Source: Dryococelus australis (taxonomy: Eukaryota; Arthropoda; Insecta; Phasmatodea; Phasmatidae). From it: 64,000 nucleotides of DNA. The notes beneath the pieces were generated by a model. The model did not search any database and was not told the origin of the DNA. It worked only from the letters and a program-made list of their open reading frames with translations. The DNA is taken from assembly GCA_029891345.1 (NCBI GenBank), contig CM057005.1:68085760-68149759 (forward strand), in the 5' to 3' direction. The position numbers and the translations under genes were made by a program. Below are positions 26,822 through 38,389 of the stretch, piece by piece; position 1 is the stretch's first letter, and each line of letters opens with the position of its first letter.

Positions 26822-27308
26822 TAGAACAACTGTCCGGGATCAAACAACCGTCCGTGATCAAATAACCATCCGTGATCAAACAACCATCCGCGATCAAATA
26901 ACCACCCGCGATCAAATAACCACCCGCGATCAAATAACCACCCGCGATCAAATAACCACCCGCGATCAAATAACCACCCGTGATCAAATAACCATCCGTG
27001 ATCAAATAACCACCCGTGATCAAACAACCATCCGTGATCAAACAACCACCCGTGATCAAACAACCACCCGTGATCAAATAACCACCCGTGATCAAATAAC
27101 CACCCGCGATCAAATAACCACCCGCGATCAAATAACCACCCGCGATCAAACAACCACCCGCGATCAAACAACCACCCGCGATCAAACAACCACCCGCGAT
27201 CAAATAACCACCCGCGATCAAATAACCACCCGTGATCAAATAACCATCCGCGATCAAATAACCACCCGTGATCAAATAACCACCCGCGATCAAATAACCA
27301 TCCGCGAT
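26822..27308. repeat. 18-bp minisatellite, about 26-27 copies
   Basis: The unit is CAAATAACCACCCGCGAT on the plus strand. The period is a multiple of 3, so the minus strand is open in two frames: a 206-codon frame 27360-26740 (repeat GWLFD plus Arg or His) and a 168-codon frame 27293-26787. Almost all differences between units are C/T transitions at three plus-strand positions (CpG/TpG in CCCGCG/CCCGTG, ACCCG/ATCCG, AAACAACC/AAATAACC). Only the CpG one changes the amino acid (Arg/His) in the longer frame. There are no flanking exon signals, so a protein is possible but unsupported. The absence of spacers rules out a CRISPR-like array. Confidence 0.9.
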
Positions 27309-28826
27309 GTGCTCGGAGTCCCCATTCTGAATGCTCTCTACATGCTATGTATACTGACATGTTGACAGAGCTACAGTCAGAATGACCGTTAAGTTATTAT
27401 TAGGAATGAGAAAAGTGAACTTTATCTCGCAAAAAGTTGGAAAATTTTTCAGAAAGTTATTTGAGTTTTTATTGTATGAGAGGCCTTTTTTTAAAAGCAG
27501 CAATTTTTTGTTGGGATGAGGTTGGCCACTTTCAAAATTAGGAGCGTGCTATAAATTCAAATGTGAACTGCGAAAACCTCAGTTTGGGTGACATGGAAAC
27601 TTGATGAAGCATCTCGCTACATTTGAGGCCTCCCTCCACTACCTGCTACGCGTTATGTGCTGATGCTGCCACGCAGTTGTGGTAGGGTGATCATCGACGC
27701 AGACAATTTCATCTGTGAATGCCTTGGGTTGTTCGTTGTACCTACGAAGTTACTCGTGCAATTAGTGAGACAAAACCTTTTTGATACATGCATGATGACA
27801 AAGAACAAATACCATAGGAGCGCCATCCATACGGTACATTGATGTGAGCAGCACTTAAAACTACAAGTGGCAAAAATTCAAATAGACAGTTGAATCTTTG
27901 TAAAAAAAAATGCTGCTCCATTCGCCACTGAGGATCAACAAATTCATCTTTTTTATATACTTAATTTGTGGTAAATACACGCTCTCATTAATCTTTCTTC
28001 CCCCCCCCCCCTTTTTTCAATAATGAAAATCACAGTGACGGCATTCCTTCTCTTGCAGAGAACTTTTTCACCGGGGAGAATTATGAACTTCTGATGCTGG
28101 TTTATCGAGCAACATGGCCTAACTAACAACAATGTTCCTCTTGTTGCAACCGCCCAGTACAGACCCACTGTTCTCGTTTACAATGCAAACAAGGTTTTGC
28201 CGCAGCGATACAGTGCCTATCACAAAGGCAATCCTGCCTACATGCGTCTATGGTATGCTGCTGTGTCCACTGCAAAGACGTTCCTGGACATTTTTCTTTA
28301 AACTATTGCAAACAGCAGTAATAAGCAAGCACCATTCAAAAGCTTACCGCAATGAAGCTGCCTGTTTCTGACGACAGTTAGTATGTGATTCCCTGCAGGA
28401 AGTGTTGGTATTGCCTACGTAGCAGGTGATGTAATGTCGCCGCCGAAAGTACTGGACGCAGTTTACATGACAACGGCGAGTTCTGAGCAGTTGCAACAAA
28501 CGAACCAGTTTCGTTAATTAGGTTATAGTGCTCAATAAACCAACATCAAACATTCATAATTCCTGACCGTAAAATAGTTACATATAAAAAGAGGGTAGCC
28601 ATCCTTATTATTTACATTATGAGGGCCGATATTTATGAACTTTTGCTCTACGAAGATACAGAAAACAATGTTTGGAGAATTGTAATTTAATTTCACTTTG
28701 TTTACAATAATTTGCAAAAGAAAAAAATTGAAATCTTGCTTAATATTAAATTTAGGTAGAAAATGTCCCGTATATTTTCCATTTGATTTTTCATAAGAAA
28801 TTCCACCCCACATTGAATAATGGGTA
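27309..28826. other. No feature recognised
   Basis: Chance frames only. Confidence 0.35.
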
Positions 28827-29115
28827 AAAAAAAAAAAAAAAAAAACTCGAGAGGGAGTAAATGCAGGGCGAGGAAACCCTCTCCAACCAGGACCCGTCAT
28901 ACCCGGACATGACATGAAATGAGACCCTAGGATGGAGCGGCGTTGGAATTAAAGGGCGTGGGAAACGGGAATACCCCGAGAAAACCCGCCAGCAAGCAGC
29001 ATCGTCCAGCACGATTCCCACATGCGAAACTCCGGGAGTGAGCCCGCCGGGTATCGAGCCCGGATCGCCGTGGTGGGAGGTGAGGGCCTTAGCCACTGCG
29101 CCACCGCTGCCCCTT
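28827..29115 (-). mobile_element. tRNA-derived SINE (family 1 body) ending in a T-run
   Basis: Minus strand: head with GCGGTGGCGCAGTGGCTAAG (A-box region) and GGGCTCGATACC (B-box-like), then the shared body (GTGGGAATCGTGC, GGCGGGTTTTCTCGGGG, TTCCCGTTTCCC). A longer 3' part is private to this copy and ends in a run that is poly(A) on the plus strand (28828-28847). Confidence 0.8.
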
Positions 29116-29439
29116 ATCAAACAGTGTTGATGCTAGTATAAAGATGATATGCCAAAATGCAAAATAAATTATTTTAAAGGTCTCAGGTTGAACCTTGATT
29201 CATTGGAACATCTGCAACTAAGAACGAAAGGGTTCGGTCAATTTAAAAGCTGGACATAAACCGTCATTTTTTTTGCGTAAGCATAGAACATCAGTCTTTC
29301 CTAATAGCTCAGGTATTATCTAGAATCTCGCGGATTTATTCCTTCACTAAATCAGCCATTTATGGAGCGAGTTTGCGCGGAACACAAAGCTTTGCGATAG
29401 GTCAGATCTGCGCAGAATCTGTAAAAATTTAGTTGTACA

Positions 29440-29606
29440 ATTTCTTCCTTTATTTTTGCACGAAGATGACTAAGGCCAATGGTTGTGCGAAGCTGACTTC
29501 AGAGAATACATCTTCACATATACTTCCATTGCACTATCGCTACTTGAGAAACCGTGCTGCTATTGTGGCGAGACCTTCAGCAAGTTAAAATCTACGAAGG
29601 CATTAA
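29440..29606 (+). pseudogene. Third fragment related to the C2HC-finger gene (left part)
   Basis: The DNA aligns with 12850-13000: a segment like GAAGATGA-(T/C)-AA-GCCAATGGTTGTGCGAAG, then bases encoding CCYCGETFSK, the same finger start as in the ORF at 11768-12085. It is interrupted at 29607 by a SINE. The continuation resumes at 29811 (AGAGAACC-ATGTTTGAA). Confidence 0.55.
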
Positions 29607-29810
29607 TTGTATTGTATTGTAAAGGGCTTTTTAACGTCCCCCAGTTTTATGCTTGAAAGCTTAGCAGGGGACGGCTTATAGACTAAATTATAACCTAACT
29701 TAAATTAACACCCATGCCTTACTAGGGATTCGAACCCAGAGCCTCCTGCACCCCAGATCGGCGGCGCACCAACCGACTGCAACCACGAGAGGTCGGCTCG
29801 ACGGCATTAA
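29595..29810 (-). mobile_element. tRNA-derived SINE (family 2) with target-site duplication
   Basis: SINE 29607-29798 on the minus strand: head with GTTGCAGTCGGTTGG and B box GGGTTCGAATCCC, body with TAAGTTAGGTTATAA, tail GGGACGTTAAAAAGCCC. It is flanked by a 12-bp duplication, CGAAGGCATTAA (29595-29606) and CGACGGCATTAA (29799-29810), one mismatch. It splits the finger-gene fragment. Confidence 0.85.
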
Positions 29811-30030
29811 GAGAACCAATGTTTGAATGGTACAATTTACAAATTGCTGCAATGTGATTCGTGTTGTACAATACTTGCGAGATGCGAGACATTACAAGAC
29901 TTTTAAAGATTGTATTGCTTGGTTCGTTACAAAACAGTATGCATTGACTCGCCTTCTTGCCAATTAATCGAATAAAATAACTCGTCCAGTCATCCACTAC
30001 ATTATCTAAGCTTGCATTGTGCTCCAATCC
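29811..30030 (+). pseudogene. Finger-gene fragment, right part after the SINE
   Basis: Begins AGAGAACCAATGTTTGAA, matching AGAGAACCGCCTGTTTGAA in the complement of 11768-12085, then diverges. A forward open stretch follows (HYKTFKDCIAWFVTK region, about 29890-29950). The minus-strand frame at 29722-30027 runs across the SINE and is not the gene. Confidence 0.4.
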
Positions 30031-30712
30031 AATATCTGATGAAAGAAAAATAGACGTTACTTGTGACGGAAAGACATGCGAAGTTAGCTGGTTACGCCAC
30101 AGAAAGTAATCTGAGAGTCTTAGACAATTGCCAAATAATCATGACTTACGCATGAAATTGTAAGTGAAAAATCTTACTCAACGAAGCCTGATGATACGTT
30201 CATTTGGGAGACGATTTATGGTGATGATAAAATAAATACTAAGCAGAAAATGTAACGGGATAATACACACAATACAGGTGAAAACGTATAGCTGTTAAGA
30301 TAGCAGTGCCCAAACACCCCAACTTAACTTGGTATGCCTTCAGTTGTCCCATAGCGTGGATTGCAAACATTTTCAACACAACGTATTTAAACCTTTTCAA
30401 ACAAAATGCCTATTGTTTCCTGATTTCAGAGCGGCAATATTGCCAACGAAATAGTCGCACAATACTTTCCTAATTCAGATGACTTATGTTGAGTTTTGGT
30501 TGCAAAGTAACTAATATACCAAAATTAACTTTATTTTTTTAACGCCGTAATTTCCAACCTTGCCAGATAAAAGCCAGTGGCTGGTTCAGTGTATGGATTC
30601 CAGCGAAACATATTTTCAACTCTACCAGCCAACTGACATCCATTAATAACGTAAATTTCTACTAGGGCAAATTGTACTGATACTTTCTCTCCCCGTAGTT
30701 TAAAGTTGTGTA
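30031..30712. other. No feature recognised
   Basis: Nothing supported. Confidence 0.35.
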
Positions 30713-30940
30713 TAGCCTGTTCACTATAAAGTGAGCTCTATAGTTACTTTTACTTTCAGCCATTTCTAAACATTTTAACCATCTTTTTAAATAAAAATTG
30801 CTATGTAAGTTATAAACACAGTGTATGTATTCCACCACACTCGAAATTTAACGTCTAAGGCTATAATAAAAAATATTTTTTTTTTACTATTATTCAAAAT
30901 GAGAGGGCCATCAAAAGTGCTAACGTTATCGTGAACAGCC
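30713..30940 (+). mobile_element. S-type MITE copy
   Basis: Starts GCCTGTTCACTATAAAGTG and ends TATCGTGAACAGCC; flanked by TATA on the left and ATATA on the right. Confidence 0.85.
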
Positions 30941-31330
30941 GATATATACTCGTCTTACATTTACATATCCCTCATTATCTCTTTACGTTTTTATTCCATA
31001 AATTGTCGAGTTACAGCATTAGTCACAGCTTCACTATGTCTGAATGTTTTTATAGTTACTGTAACAAATATGAATGACAGTTATTGGCAAGTGGATGTCT
31101 AATAACGGCATGGAAATAGTTGACTAGATTCCATATGGTGAGGATAAATTTACCTGAACGTCGGTTGACGAAGTGATAGGAAATCAGCTGGTGTGCCCAA
31201 CAGTGCAAGCAGTGCCGCTGTTTGCCCGCCCATCCCGCCAGACTGGTTATTAGGCCAATAAAGGAGGCGCGATTGGTATGTCCTTGGCCACTATTTGAAG
31301 GGGAGATTACACAACACCTCGTCCACTATA
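30941..31330. other. No feature recognised
   Basis: No repeat or gene seen. Confidence 0.35.
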
Positions 31331-31734
31331 GGCTGTTCACGATAAAGTGAGCACTTTTGAACTCAACCTTAGAAAAAAAAAAGTCACTACTCCTACCTGC
31401 ATATATTTTAATGGGCGCAATGAGTGACATACGCCCAGTAATGTTGGTAAATATGGAGGGAAAGTAACGTCAAATGAAAAGTGTTAGGTGACAATTTGTG
31501 AAAGTAATTTCTTTCGCTTACTGTTTTTTTTTTATGCATCGAAGTGTAAAAATGAGCCTATTTGTAAAATGTTTACTTTTATAATAATTTCACAGTTTCA
31601 CTTGACCGACACATAAATAAAGTGATGAGGCCCATGCCAATGTTAATCTTACATAAGGCGGAAGAACACACAATGTGCATACAAGTCGATCCTAAGGAGG
31701 GCTTTCAAAAATGTACATTTTACCGCGAACAGCC
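31331..31734 (-). mobile_element. L-type MITE copy
   Basis: Starts GGCTGTTCACGATAAAGTG after TATA and ends ACCGCGAACAGCC. Confidence 0.9.
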
Positions 31735-32391
31735 GATACTTGTTTACACTTCGTAATTACAAAATACTCGTGCTATTTTTCCAGATATTGATTTTAAGCA
31801 TTTAACACAACTCGTGCCACGAATGGGCAATATTATAATGAAGTGTTGTTCTTATTTTAACAGAATGACCTGAAGAACGTAAACCTACCTATTGCAGGTA
31901 ACGAATTGTAACATTCTGCGAAATAGTATTTTAAGTAATATTCAATCATAAAAACTTCCTGTAGTTCTTTTTCTCGAGCAGAAATGTCAACGGACGCCGT
32001 GGTAGTTACGAATGCTTATTTCAATCTACATTTATCTCAAAAAATTTAAATAAACCAGACTGGCCCAAATCGATAGAAAGCGGGATTATACCCAAGGCTT
32101 CCAAGTCCTTGAAATACTAATTTGTTCGCGGAAAGCGACGTATTATAAATTGATAGCTTACAAGAAATATTGGAAGTTCATATCACAAATCACACACTCA
32201 TAAATTATTTTGAACAAAGGGCATGTTATTCATGACACGTGGCTATTGCTCTAAACCACTCGGATGACCATGGCAATGAGTTGAGAATAGAGGCTTAAAT
32301 ACAAGTAAATTACCTTCACGTAATCAACTCCCAGTTAATCAGTTAGTAGTGACGAGCTTTGCTTTATAGAATTGAATCAAAATTAACTATA
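31735..32391. other. No feature recognised
   Basis: Unannotated AT-rich DNA between two oppositely oriented L copies. Confidence 0.35.
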
Positions 32392-32752
32392 GACGGTTGG
32401 CGGTAAAACGAGCACTTCTGAAAGCCCTGCTTATGATATATTTGTATCTATATTGTATATTCTTCCGCCTTATGTAAAATTAACATTGCCATGGGCTTCG
32501 TCACGTTATTCGTACGTCGGGCAAATGAAAGTGTTAGATTATCAAAACAAAAAGTATTTCACAAATCTGGTTATTTATACACTTAGATGCAATAAAAAAA
32601 GGCAGAAAGCGAAAGAAATAATTTAAGTTATCACAAATTGTTTCCTAACACTTTTTATTCGACGTTAAGATATGGAACTACTTTCCCTCTATTGTTATCA
32701 ACTTTACAGGGCGCATGTCACTCGGAGCGCCTGTTAAAATATATGCATGTAT
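32392..32752 (+). mobile_element. L-type MITE copy, 3' end lost
   Basis: Starts GACGGTTGGCGGTAAAACG and follows the family to ATATATGCATG, then stops about 50 bp short of the expected 3' TIR where a second L-related start begins. Confidence 0.85.
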
Positions 32753-32865
32753 AGTTGATTCACGATAACTTCGGCCTTTTCTGAAGCCATGCTAAATTTC
32801 TACTTTCGGTTACTCATTACGTATCCTTCCGCTACACGTAAGCATAACCACTGCCACGAGAGTTC
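32753..32865 (+). mobile_element. Diverged L-related 5' fragment
   Basis: TTGATTCACGATAACTTCG ... CTTTTCTGAAGCCATGCTAAAT ... ATCCTTCCGCTACACGTAA ... CACTGCCACG aligns in order with the first ~110 bp of L. No 3' end is found. Confidence 0.55.
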
Positions 32866-34218
32866 TACTTTTATAAATGTCACATGCATTGATTGCTGTT
32901 TACAGGTGTTCAAAGAATGCTGTCATATTTCCTACGTATGTTCACAATTTAGGCCTATAACAATATTTAGTATTTGTTACACACGATATAGCACGCTACA
33001 CATAATACACATTAATATTTAGCCACGACGGTGTTTGTTACAAATGTGGCGGAAACAACAGTAGTATTTACCCTGTTGTTATTAATATGCGTGTAGAAAA
33101 CAAATTAATACGAAGGGGGCAACCAGTCCAACGAAACGACACAGTAAATTCAAGCACGCAACTTGTGTCGCTTATTTATTGTACATCGACAAACGTAAAA
33201 GATAGTGGTGAACATGCAAACACATAGGCATACCGTAACATTTATTCCGCTAATATTTACATGCATTGGTACTTACTGGTTTGTAGGTTTATTTTATTAT
33301 TTATTTAAATCTATCCGGTTGGGCTTAGTATTATTATTGGGACTGTGGCAAACATTCGAATCACAGAAACGTAAACTCGTTACACAACTATGTTTCAAAC
33401 ACCTAGCGCAAAGGTACAACGTTGTGATAAACAGACGTGAATTTCAATAAGTAACTTCGTCATAACATCAGTTCATGGTTAAAACGTATAAACTTAGCAC
33501 ATATTTGAAATCCACACACATCTGGCCTGTGCGTAACGATTACAACACAGCCACCATAGACGGAAATGGCGGCTACGCCATTACACACGCGACGATCACA
33601 ACACTCGTTACAGTATATTAAGTATCCCTGTCCTGGAAACACTTATTTATCACAACATTGTAACTTCCCTAGGATGTTTAAAAAACACGAGTACGAACTT
33701 GACGTTTCGTTCAGAAACACGTCACTGGCAATCGTAAGGCACTATGAATACGGCTCACCCGCCATATTGCGACAAGCGCGTGGCTACCTGCTGGATTTGT
33801 AAGTGTCGCGCGACGAGCTGTGTCGCGCCATCGCATCTAAAATATGTCGTTGCGTCTAAATACCATATAATACGTATTTAAACAACAGAATCTCGTTTCA
33901 GTTGTAAATTACAATATCACACATCATTACTGTTGCTGTAATTAGTACGAAATGTGCTGAAATAAGAAATAACAAGATGTATACTTTTCCTACACAGGTG
34001 GTACGATCTTCGCGAGAGAGAGAAGAGAGACAGAGATAACAAGAGAGCGACACGCTCTGCTTCGCTTATTGAACTTTTATTTCGGATGAAAAAAAAAAAC
34101 ACCAGCCTACACACGGGAATTTGAGCGGATATTTTTAACCGCAGCAATGAAATGTGTTTCCGTCAGTGCTATCTAACAATACAAATATATCAATTGGCAA
34201 CGAGGTTAAAAAATGTTG
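32866..34218. other. No confident feature
   Basis: Several short frames (32789-33022, 33205-33450, 33566-33802) show no domain. CpG-containing DNA with (GA)n lies at 33780-34060. Confidence 0.35.
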
Positions 34219-34466
34219 CAACTGTGACCTATTTCTTACCGGCCATTGCCAACACGTCGCTGCTCTCGCTGTTGTTAATTCATGTTTAATACGAAATAAA
34301 TATTACAAGATATATAACATACTATGGTAAAGTACTCTAAAGTTAATCTCAGTGTTAAATATTGGCGGAATACAAGTTATTGGAAAAACAGGTTGACATA
34401 TTACGACTAGGGTGATTTTTCAAAGGTTCGATTCCAAAAGGCCGAAGAAAGCGTGAATGGACTATA
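34219..34466 (+). mobile_element. M3-type MITE, 3' half
   Basis: Shares TATTTCTTAC-GGC-T-CCAACACG with 39720 and 59650, and the terminal block GGTGATTTTTCAAAGGTTC ... GCGTGAATGGACTATAG. The 5' half is not recognised. Confidence 0.6.
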
Positions 34467-34525
34467 GGAGCAGTGACGTTTTTCTAATGTTGGTTTCAAA
34501 AGTGCTCACTTTATTGTGAACAGCC
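34467..34525 (+). mobile_element. L-type MITE 3' terminal fragment
   Basis: CAGTGACGTTTTTCTAA ... TTTCAAAAGTGCTCACTTT ... GTGAACAGCC directly follows the M3 end; the rest of L is absent. Confidence 0.75.
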
Positions 34526-36374
34526 TATATAGTCACTGCCCTACCTGTTGATTCGACTAAAGAGAGAAAATGTTCTTATTATCATATCATTGCAGGCAAG
34601 AATCGTCGAGGACGTATCGGAGATAAATCTTAAAGTCGATCGGTGGCTCACAATAAATATTGGGAATATTCCACAGCAGTCGGAAAGCTTCGGCGATGCA
34701 GTCTTCACTTCGCTACATTTCCGACGCCCTTATGTAAAAACTCTGTTGGCTTCCAATTAATCACGTACTAGAAACCTCTCGAACATTGCAGAAGTATGTC
34801 TGACCCTGGATACTTCACAGATCATCTCTGTAGTGGCAGTATCAGGGATGGTTATCACTTGTGATATGTCACCGTCACTGTAGACGAATAATTTTGCAAT
34901 TAACACAACGCAGCGTCTACACTTCCTTACACTTGCACTTGATGGGGAAGTACCCTTGCAATATTGTATTTACGTATTTTCCTCCATAACTTAGTTTTCG
35001 GAGTCAATATTTAAAAAAACAAGTCTAGTCAAAACATAGGGAATATTTTAACAGTTATTTCGAAATCACGTTTATTTTTCTTAAATGATTAGTTTCACAT
35101 TTGCAACCGTAGTCAAATGTTACCTATTTATTCAGTGATTGTAATCCCACACGGTGAAATACGCGTATAATTTAAACTGTTCAAATTTAAAAAAATATCG
35201 TTGAGCAGTCCTGTATGTAATTTTTAGCTTTGATTTCTTGAGACTGGCCATTTTTTTATTACGAAGATTTGTAAGAAAAATCAAAGATGGAGTGGATACT
35301 ACCCCCTTAAGGCGCAACCTCGATCAAATTCTTCTAAAAAAATATGTTTCTCACCACGCTAAAAAAAAAATATACTTTGCCGCACTCAGCGCCATTTTTT
35401 CTGTTACGGGTAACTAAATTATTCAATGGTGAATACAAAATGCTGTGGTCACTAATTTTTTTCCCGCGATCACAAAAAATAATTTCTCTCTTTTTTCTGT
35501 CTGTAATGGTCGACGAGGAGAAATGTAGATGATTCGATAAACATGCAGTATATTTCGCAAGCTTGCGTGTAACACATTGTCTAATAAAATAGAAGCGCTG
35601 AATACAATCGTCTCGTTTATTTCGCAGCACATTACAATCTTGAAAGACTGGTGCGAATAGCTGATATCGGATTTACTCTGTAACATTGTATCTCCCGAAG
35701 GCAAACCAGTAAAAAGGCACGAGTACTCACAAAGAAGTAACAGTCAGAACTGGAGCAGCCGAATTCAAAGCGAGTCAATATAAATCACCAGTAAGCCTGT
35801 GAAACTGGGTTATTGGGAGTCGTCAGCATTCGCTCGCTATCGTCAATGGCACTGTTTTCGGCGATTCAATTTCACTCCCTCTAAATCCAATGAATTTCAA
35901 ACTGATTCAGAGTGCAATTCGTTAGAATCCGGTTACCACTGACAGTAAAACAACCAGTTGCATACCACGCCACACGTGAGTTCAGGACAGTCGGAATATG
36001 GTGATGTGACATAACCGAAGCGTAAAGTTAGAGTGGGGTAGAGAGCGTAAATGGCAATTCCAAGTCCCAGCCCAACAATGAACGTATTTTTGTCATTCCG
36101 CAGCTGTCAAAAAACCAAAGCCTGGACTAATAATGGCTAGTGCGAAATTTGCATAAATACGAGCTTTGATAATAGTTTCTCTCTAAAGTTCTTTTAACCT
36201 TCGCGTAGTCGATTTTTAAATAAATAAAAAAAAGGTATTTTAATTTTAAAGACATGTGTTTACAATAATAAGAGAGAATTAGAAAACTAAACGTAAACAA
36301 GCGCAAGTTTACTGTTGTATATCGCAAATTTTACATTTCTTCTGGCAAGCCGTAAAAAACTGCTGGAGGAACGG

Positions 36375-36376
<2 letters not shown>
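34526..36376. other. No feature recognised
   Basis: Chance frames only (for example 35334-35630). No splice or repeat structure seen. Confidence 0.35.

Positions 36377-36408
<32 letters not shown>
36377..36408. repeat. Poly(A) run, 32 bp
   Basis: Uninterrupted A next to the left target-site duplication of a SINE. Confidence 0.95.
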
Positions 36409-36409
<1 letters not shown>

Positions 36410-36410
<1 letters not shown>

Positions 36411-36616
36411 CCAAGTATTTTATTGTAAAGGGCTTTTTAACGTCCCCCGGTTTTATGCTTGAAAGCTTAGCAGAGGTCGGCTTACAGACTAACTTATAAC
36501 CTAACTTAAAGTAATACCCATATCTTACCCCGGAATCGAACCCAGAGCCTCCCACACTCCAGATCGGCGGCGCACCAATCGATTGCGACACGGGAGGTCG
36601 GCTAAAAGGCCCAAGT
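36410..36616 (-). mobile_element. tRNA-derived SINE (family 2)
   Basis: Body 36417-36609, near-identical to 29607-29798. On the minus strand it has a B-box GGGTTCGATTCC. It is flanked by CCCAAGT at 36410-36416 and 36610-36616, a 7-bp duplication. Confidence 0.85.
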
Positions 36617-36663
36617 CATTTTTAGTTTTTGAGATGAAGGTACCTTAAAATTGTACTTATAAA

Positions 36664-37080
36664 GACTGTTCACGGTAAAATGAATACTTTTGAAAGCCCT
36701 GCTTAAGATCTTCTTGTATTCACGTTGTGTATTCTCCTGCCTTATGTAAAATTAACATTGCCATGAACCTCATTACTTTATTCATGTGTCGGTCAAATAA
36801 GTCTGTGAAATTATTAGAAAAGTAAGTATTTTATCAATTTGGTCATTTTTTACACTTATATACTTTAAAATAACATAAATCGAAAAAATAATTTAAGGTA
36901 TCTCAAATTATAACCTAACATATTTTATTCAACATTAGACATGGAACTACTTTCAATCCATCGTTACCAACTTCTCTAAGCGAATATCACTCAATGCACC
37001 CATTAAAATATATACAGACAGGGGACAGATACTATTTTCTAAGGTTCATTTCAGAAGTGCTCACTTTATTCTGAACAGCC
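36664..37080 (+). mobile_element. L-type MITE copy
   Basis: Starts GACTGTTCACGGTAAAATG and ends CTTTATTCTGAACAGCC, 417 bp. Confidence 0.9.
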
Positions 37081-38120
37081 TGTAGTAATTTGTGTATTGC
37101 GTAAACGCTAATTACGACCATTTTTCTTAATAAAAAAACTATCACAGCCAAAGTTTTTAAGCCAAACCATCGATATGCACCGAAATAATAGTTTTAGCAT
37201 AATTTAAACAACCACATCAACAAATATTTTTCAGTTTCGGTCATCGTTAGGTGCCGCTGGAGACTTTCAAACCATGCTCCATAATTTCCCAACACACATC
37301 CACAGACAATGCCAAACTCCTTAAAGTCACATTACTCATTGCATCATTAGACTTACTTATGTTACACTTACCTGTTGGGTTGAACTACAATTGCAGTATG
37401 TGTAGTAAATTCATCTTCGACTTCTCTTCTATATCCATTCGTATTGTCCTTCAGGTCGATCGTAGTTTTCACAATTCACCTGACAGCACTCCCGAGTACT
37501 CGTACGTACGTGCCACGCTGGGATCACAATAACGCGGCGGACGCAACGCGAATAAAATAATTTTCCAGCCAATCAGGATCGAGACTTCTGTGACGTCACC
37601 GCGACGAAAATCTCTCGCGCGACAGGTCTGTGAATCTGTCTAAGCCGCCACATATTTGGCGCTAAAGTTTTACATGCGCTATTATTTACGGTATTAATAC
37701 GCAAAGAAACGAATTTCAATGCCTAGATGTAATTGCAGCCATAATTTCATGCTCAAAATAACCAGCGGACACGGAAAGAAATTTTTGAAAGGATTGCAAA
37801 AATATTAAAATAATGGAAACATTAATGGCCATCGTAAAAGAGATTAGTATGAAGTAGCAAGAACCAATTTATAAAACATATTTTAAAATGTTGATCGTGA
37901 GGCGGTAAAATCTAGTGTTCACATTAACGCGAATTTTTGTTGTCGCGTCGTATCTGTCGTGCTATTGTGATTCCAACATTACAGTTCACACTGGCGCACG
38001 CAAAAACGACCGAGGCACTACTCCGTACTATTTAATCTTTCAACTCTTTAGGTTTATGATTACGGCTTGTATGTTCGGCCATAGTTTAGAAACCCGTACC
38101 AAAAAAACACTTATAAATTG
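37081..38120. other. Non-repeat DNA with a CpG-rich promoter-like patch
   Basis: Apart from the patch at 37520-37640 described separately, no feature is recognised; frames at 37251-37532 and 37915-38121 have no domain. Confidence 0.35.
37520..37640. promoter_or_regulatory. CpG-rich patch with CCAAT box and CRE-like site
   Basis: CGCGGCGGACGCAACGCG, then CCAGCCAATCAGG (CCAAT box near 37569), then the palindromic CRE TGACGTCA at 37591-37598 and CACCGCGACG. This spacing and composition resembles a TATA-less promoter. No transcript is supported on either side. Confidence 0.3.
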
Positions 38121-38255
38121 AGTTGACAATGGAGCAACGCCGGAATGCAAGGGCGGGGGGAAACGGGAGATCCACGAGAAAATCCGCCGGTCAGAGGCAT
38201 CGTCCGGCACGATGCCCACATGCTAACCGCTCAGCCACCGTGACCCCCCCCCCCC
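38121..38255 (-). mobile_element. tRNA-derived SINE (family 1), internally deleted
   Basis: Minus strand: head TCACGGTGGCTGAGCGGTTA is joined directly to the body (CATGTGGGCATCGTGCCGG, GATTTTCTCGTGGATCTCC), so the B-box region is missing. It borders a C-run. Confidence 0.75.
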
Positions 38256-38389
38256 ACACTTGTAAGATTTACGCGGCTATCAACATCCCGTAATAACAAA
38301 GGGCCATCTGGGACTTCTGTGCTGTAGGGATCGGCACCTTTCAGACAACTGCAGGTGCGCCGGTGATGAATTATCTGGAGGTGCCAACG

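Noticed and set aside
26787..27360. CRISPR-like array or a definite repeat protein
   Set aside because: Units are contiguous 18-mers without spacers in an animal genome, and there is no start, splice or transcript evidence for a protein.
28532..28915. Frames with Phe runs (also 36331-36591, 41756-42007, 61122-61385)
   Set aside because: They run through poly(A) tracts and SINE sequence; the Phe or Lys runs are homopolymer translations.
29722..30027. 101-codon minus-strand frame
   Set aside because: Its end lies inside the SINE, and the better-supported coding similarity here is on the plus strand.
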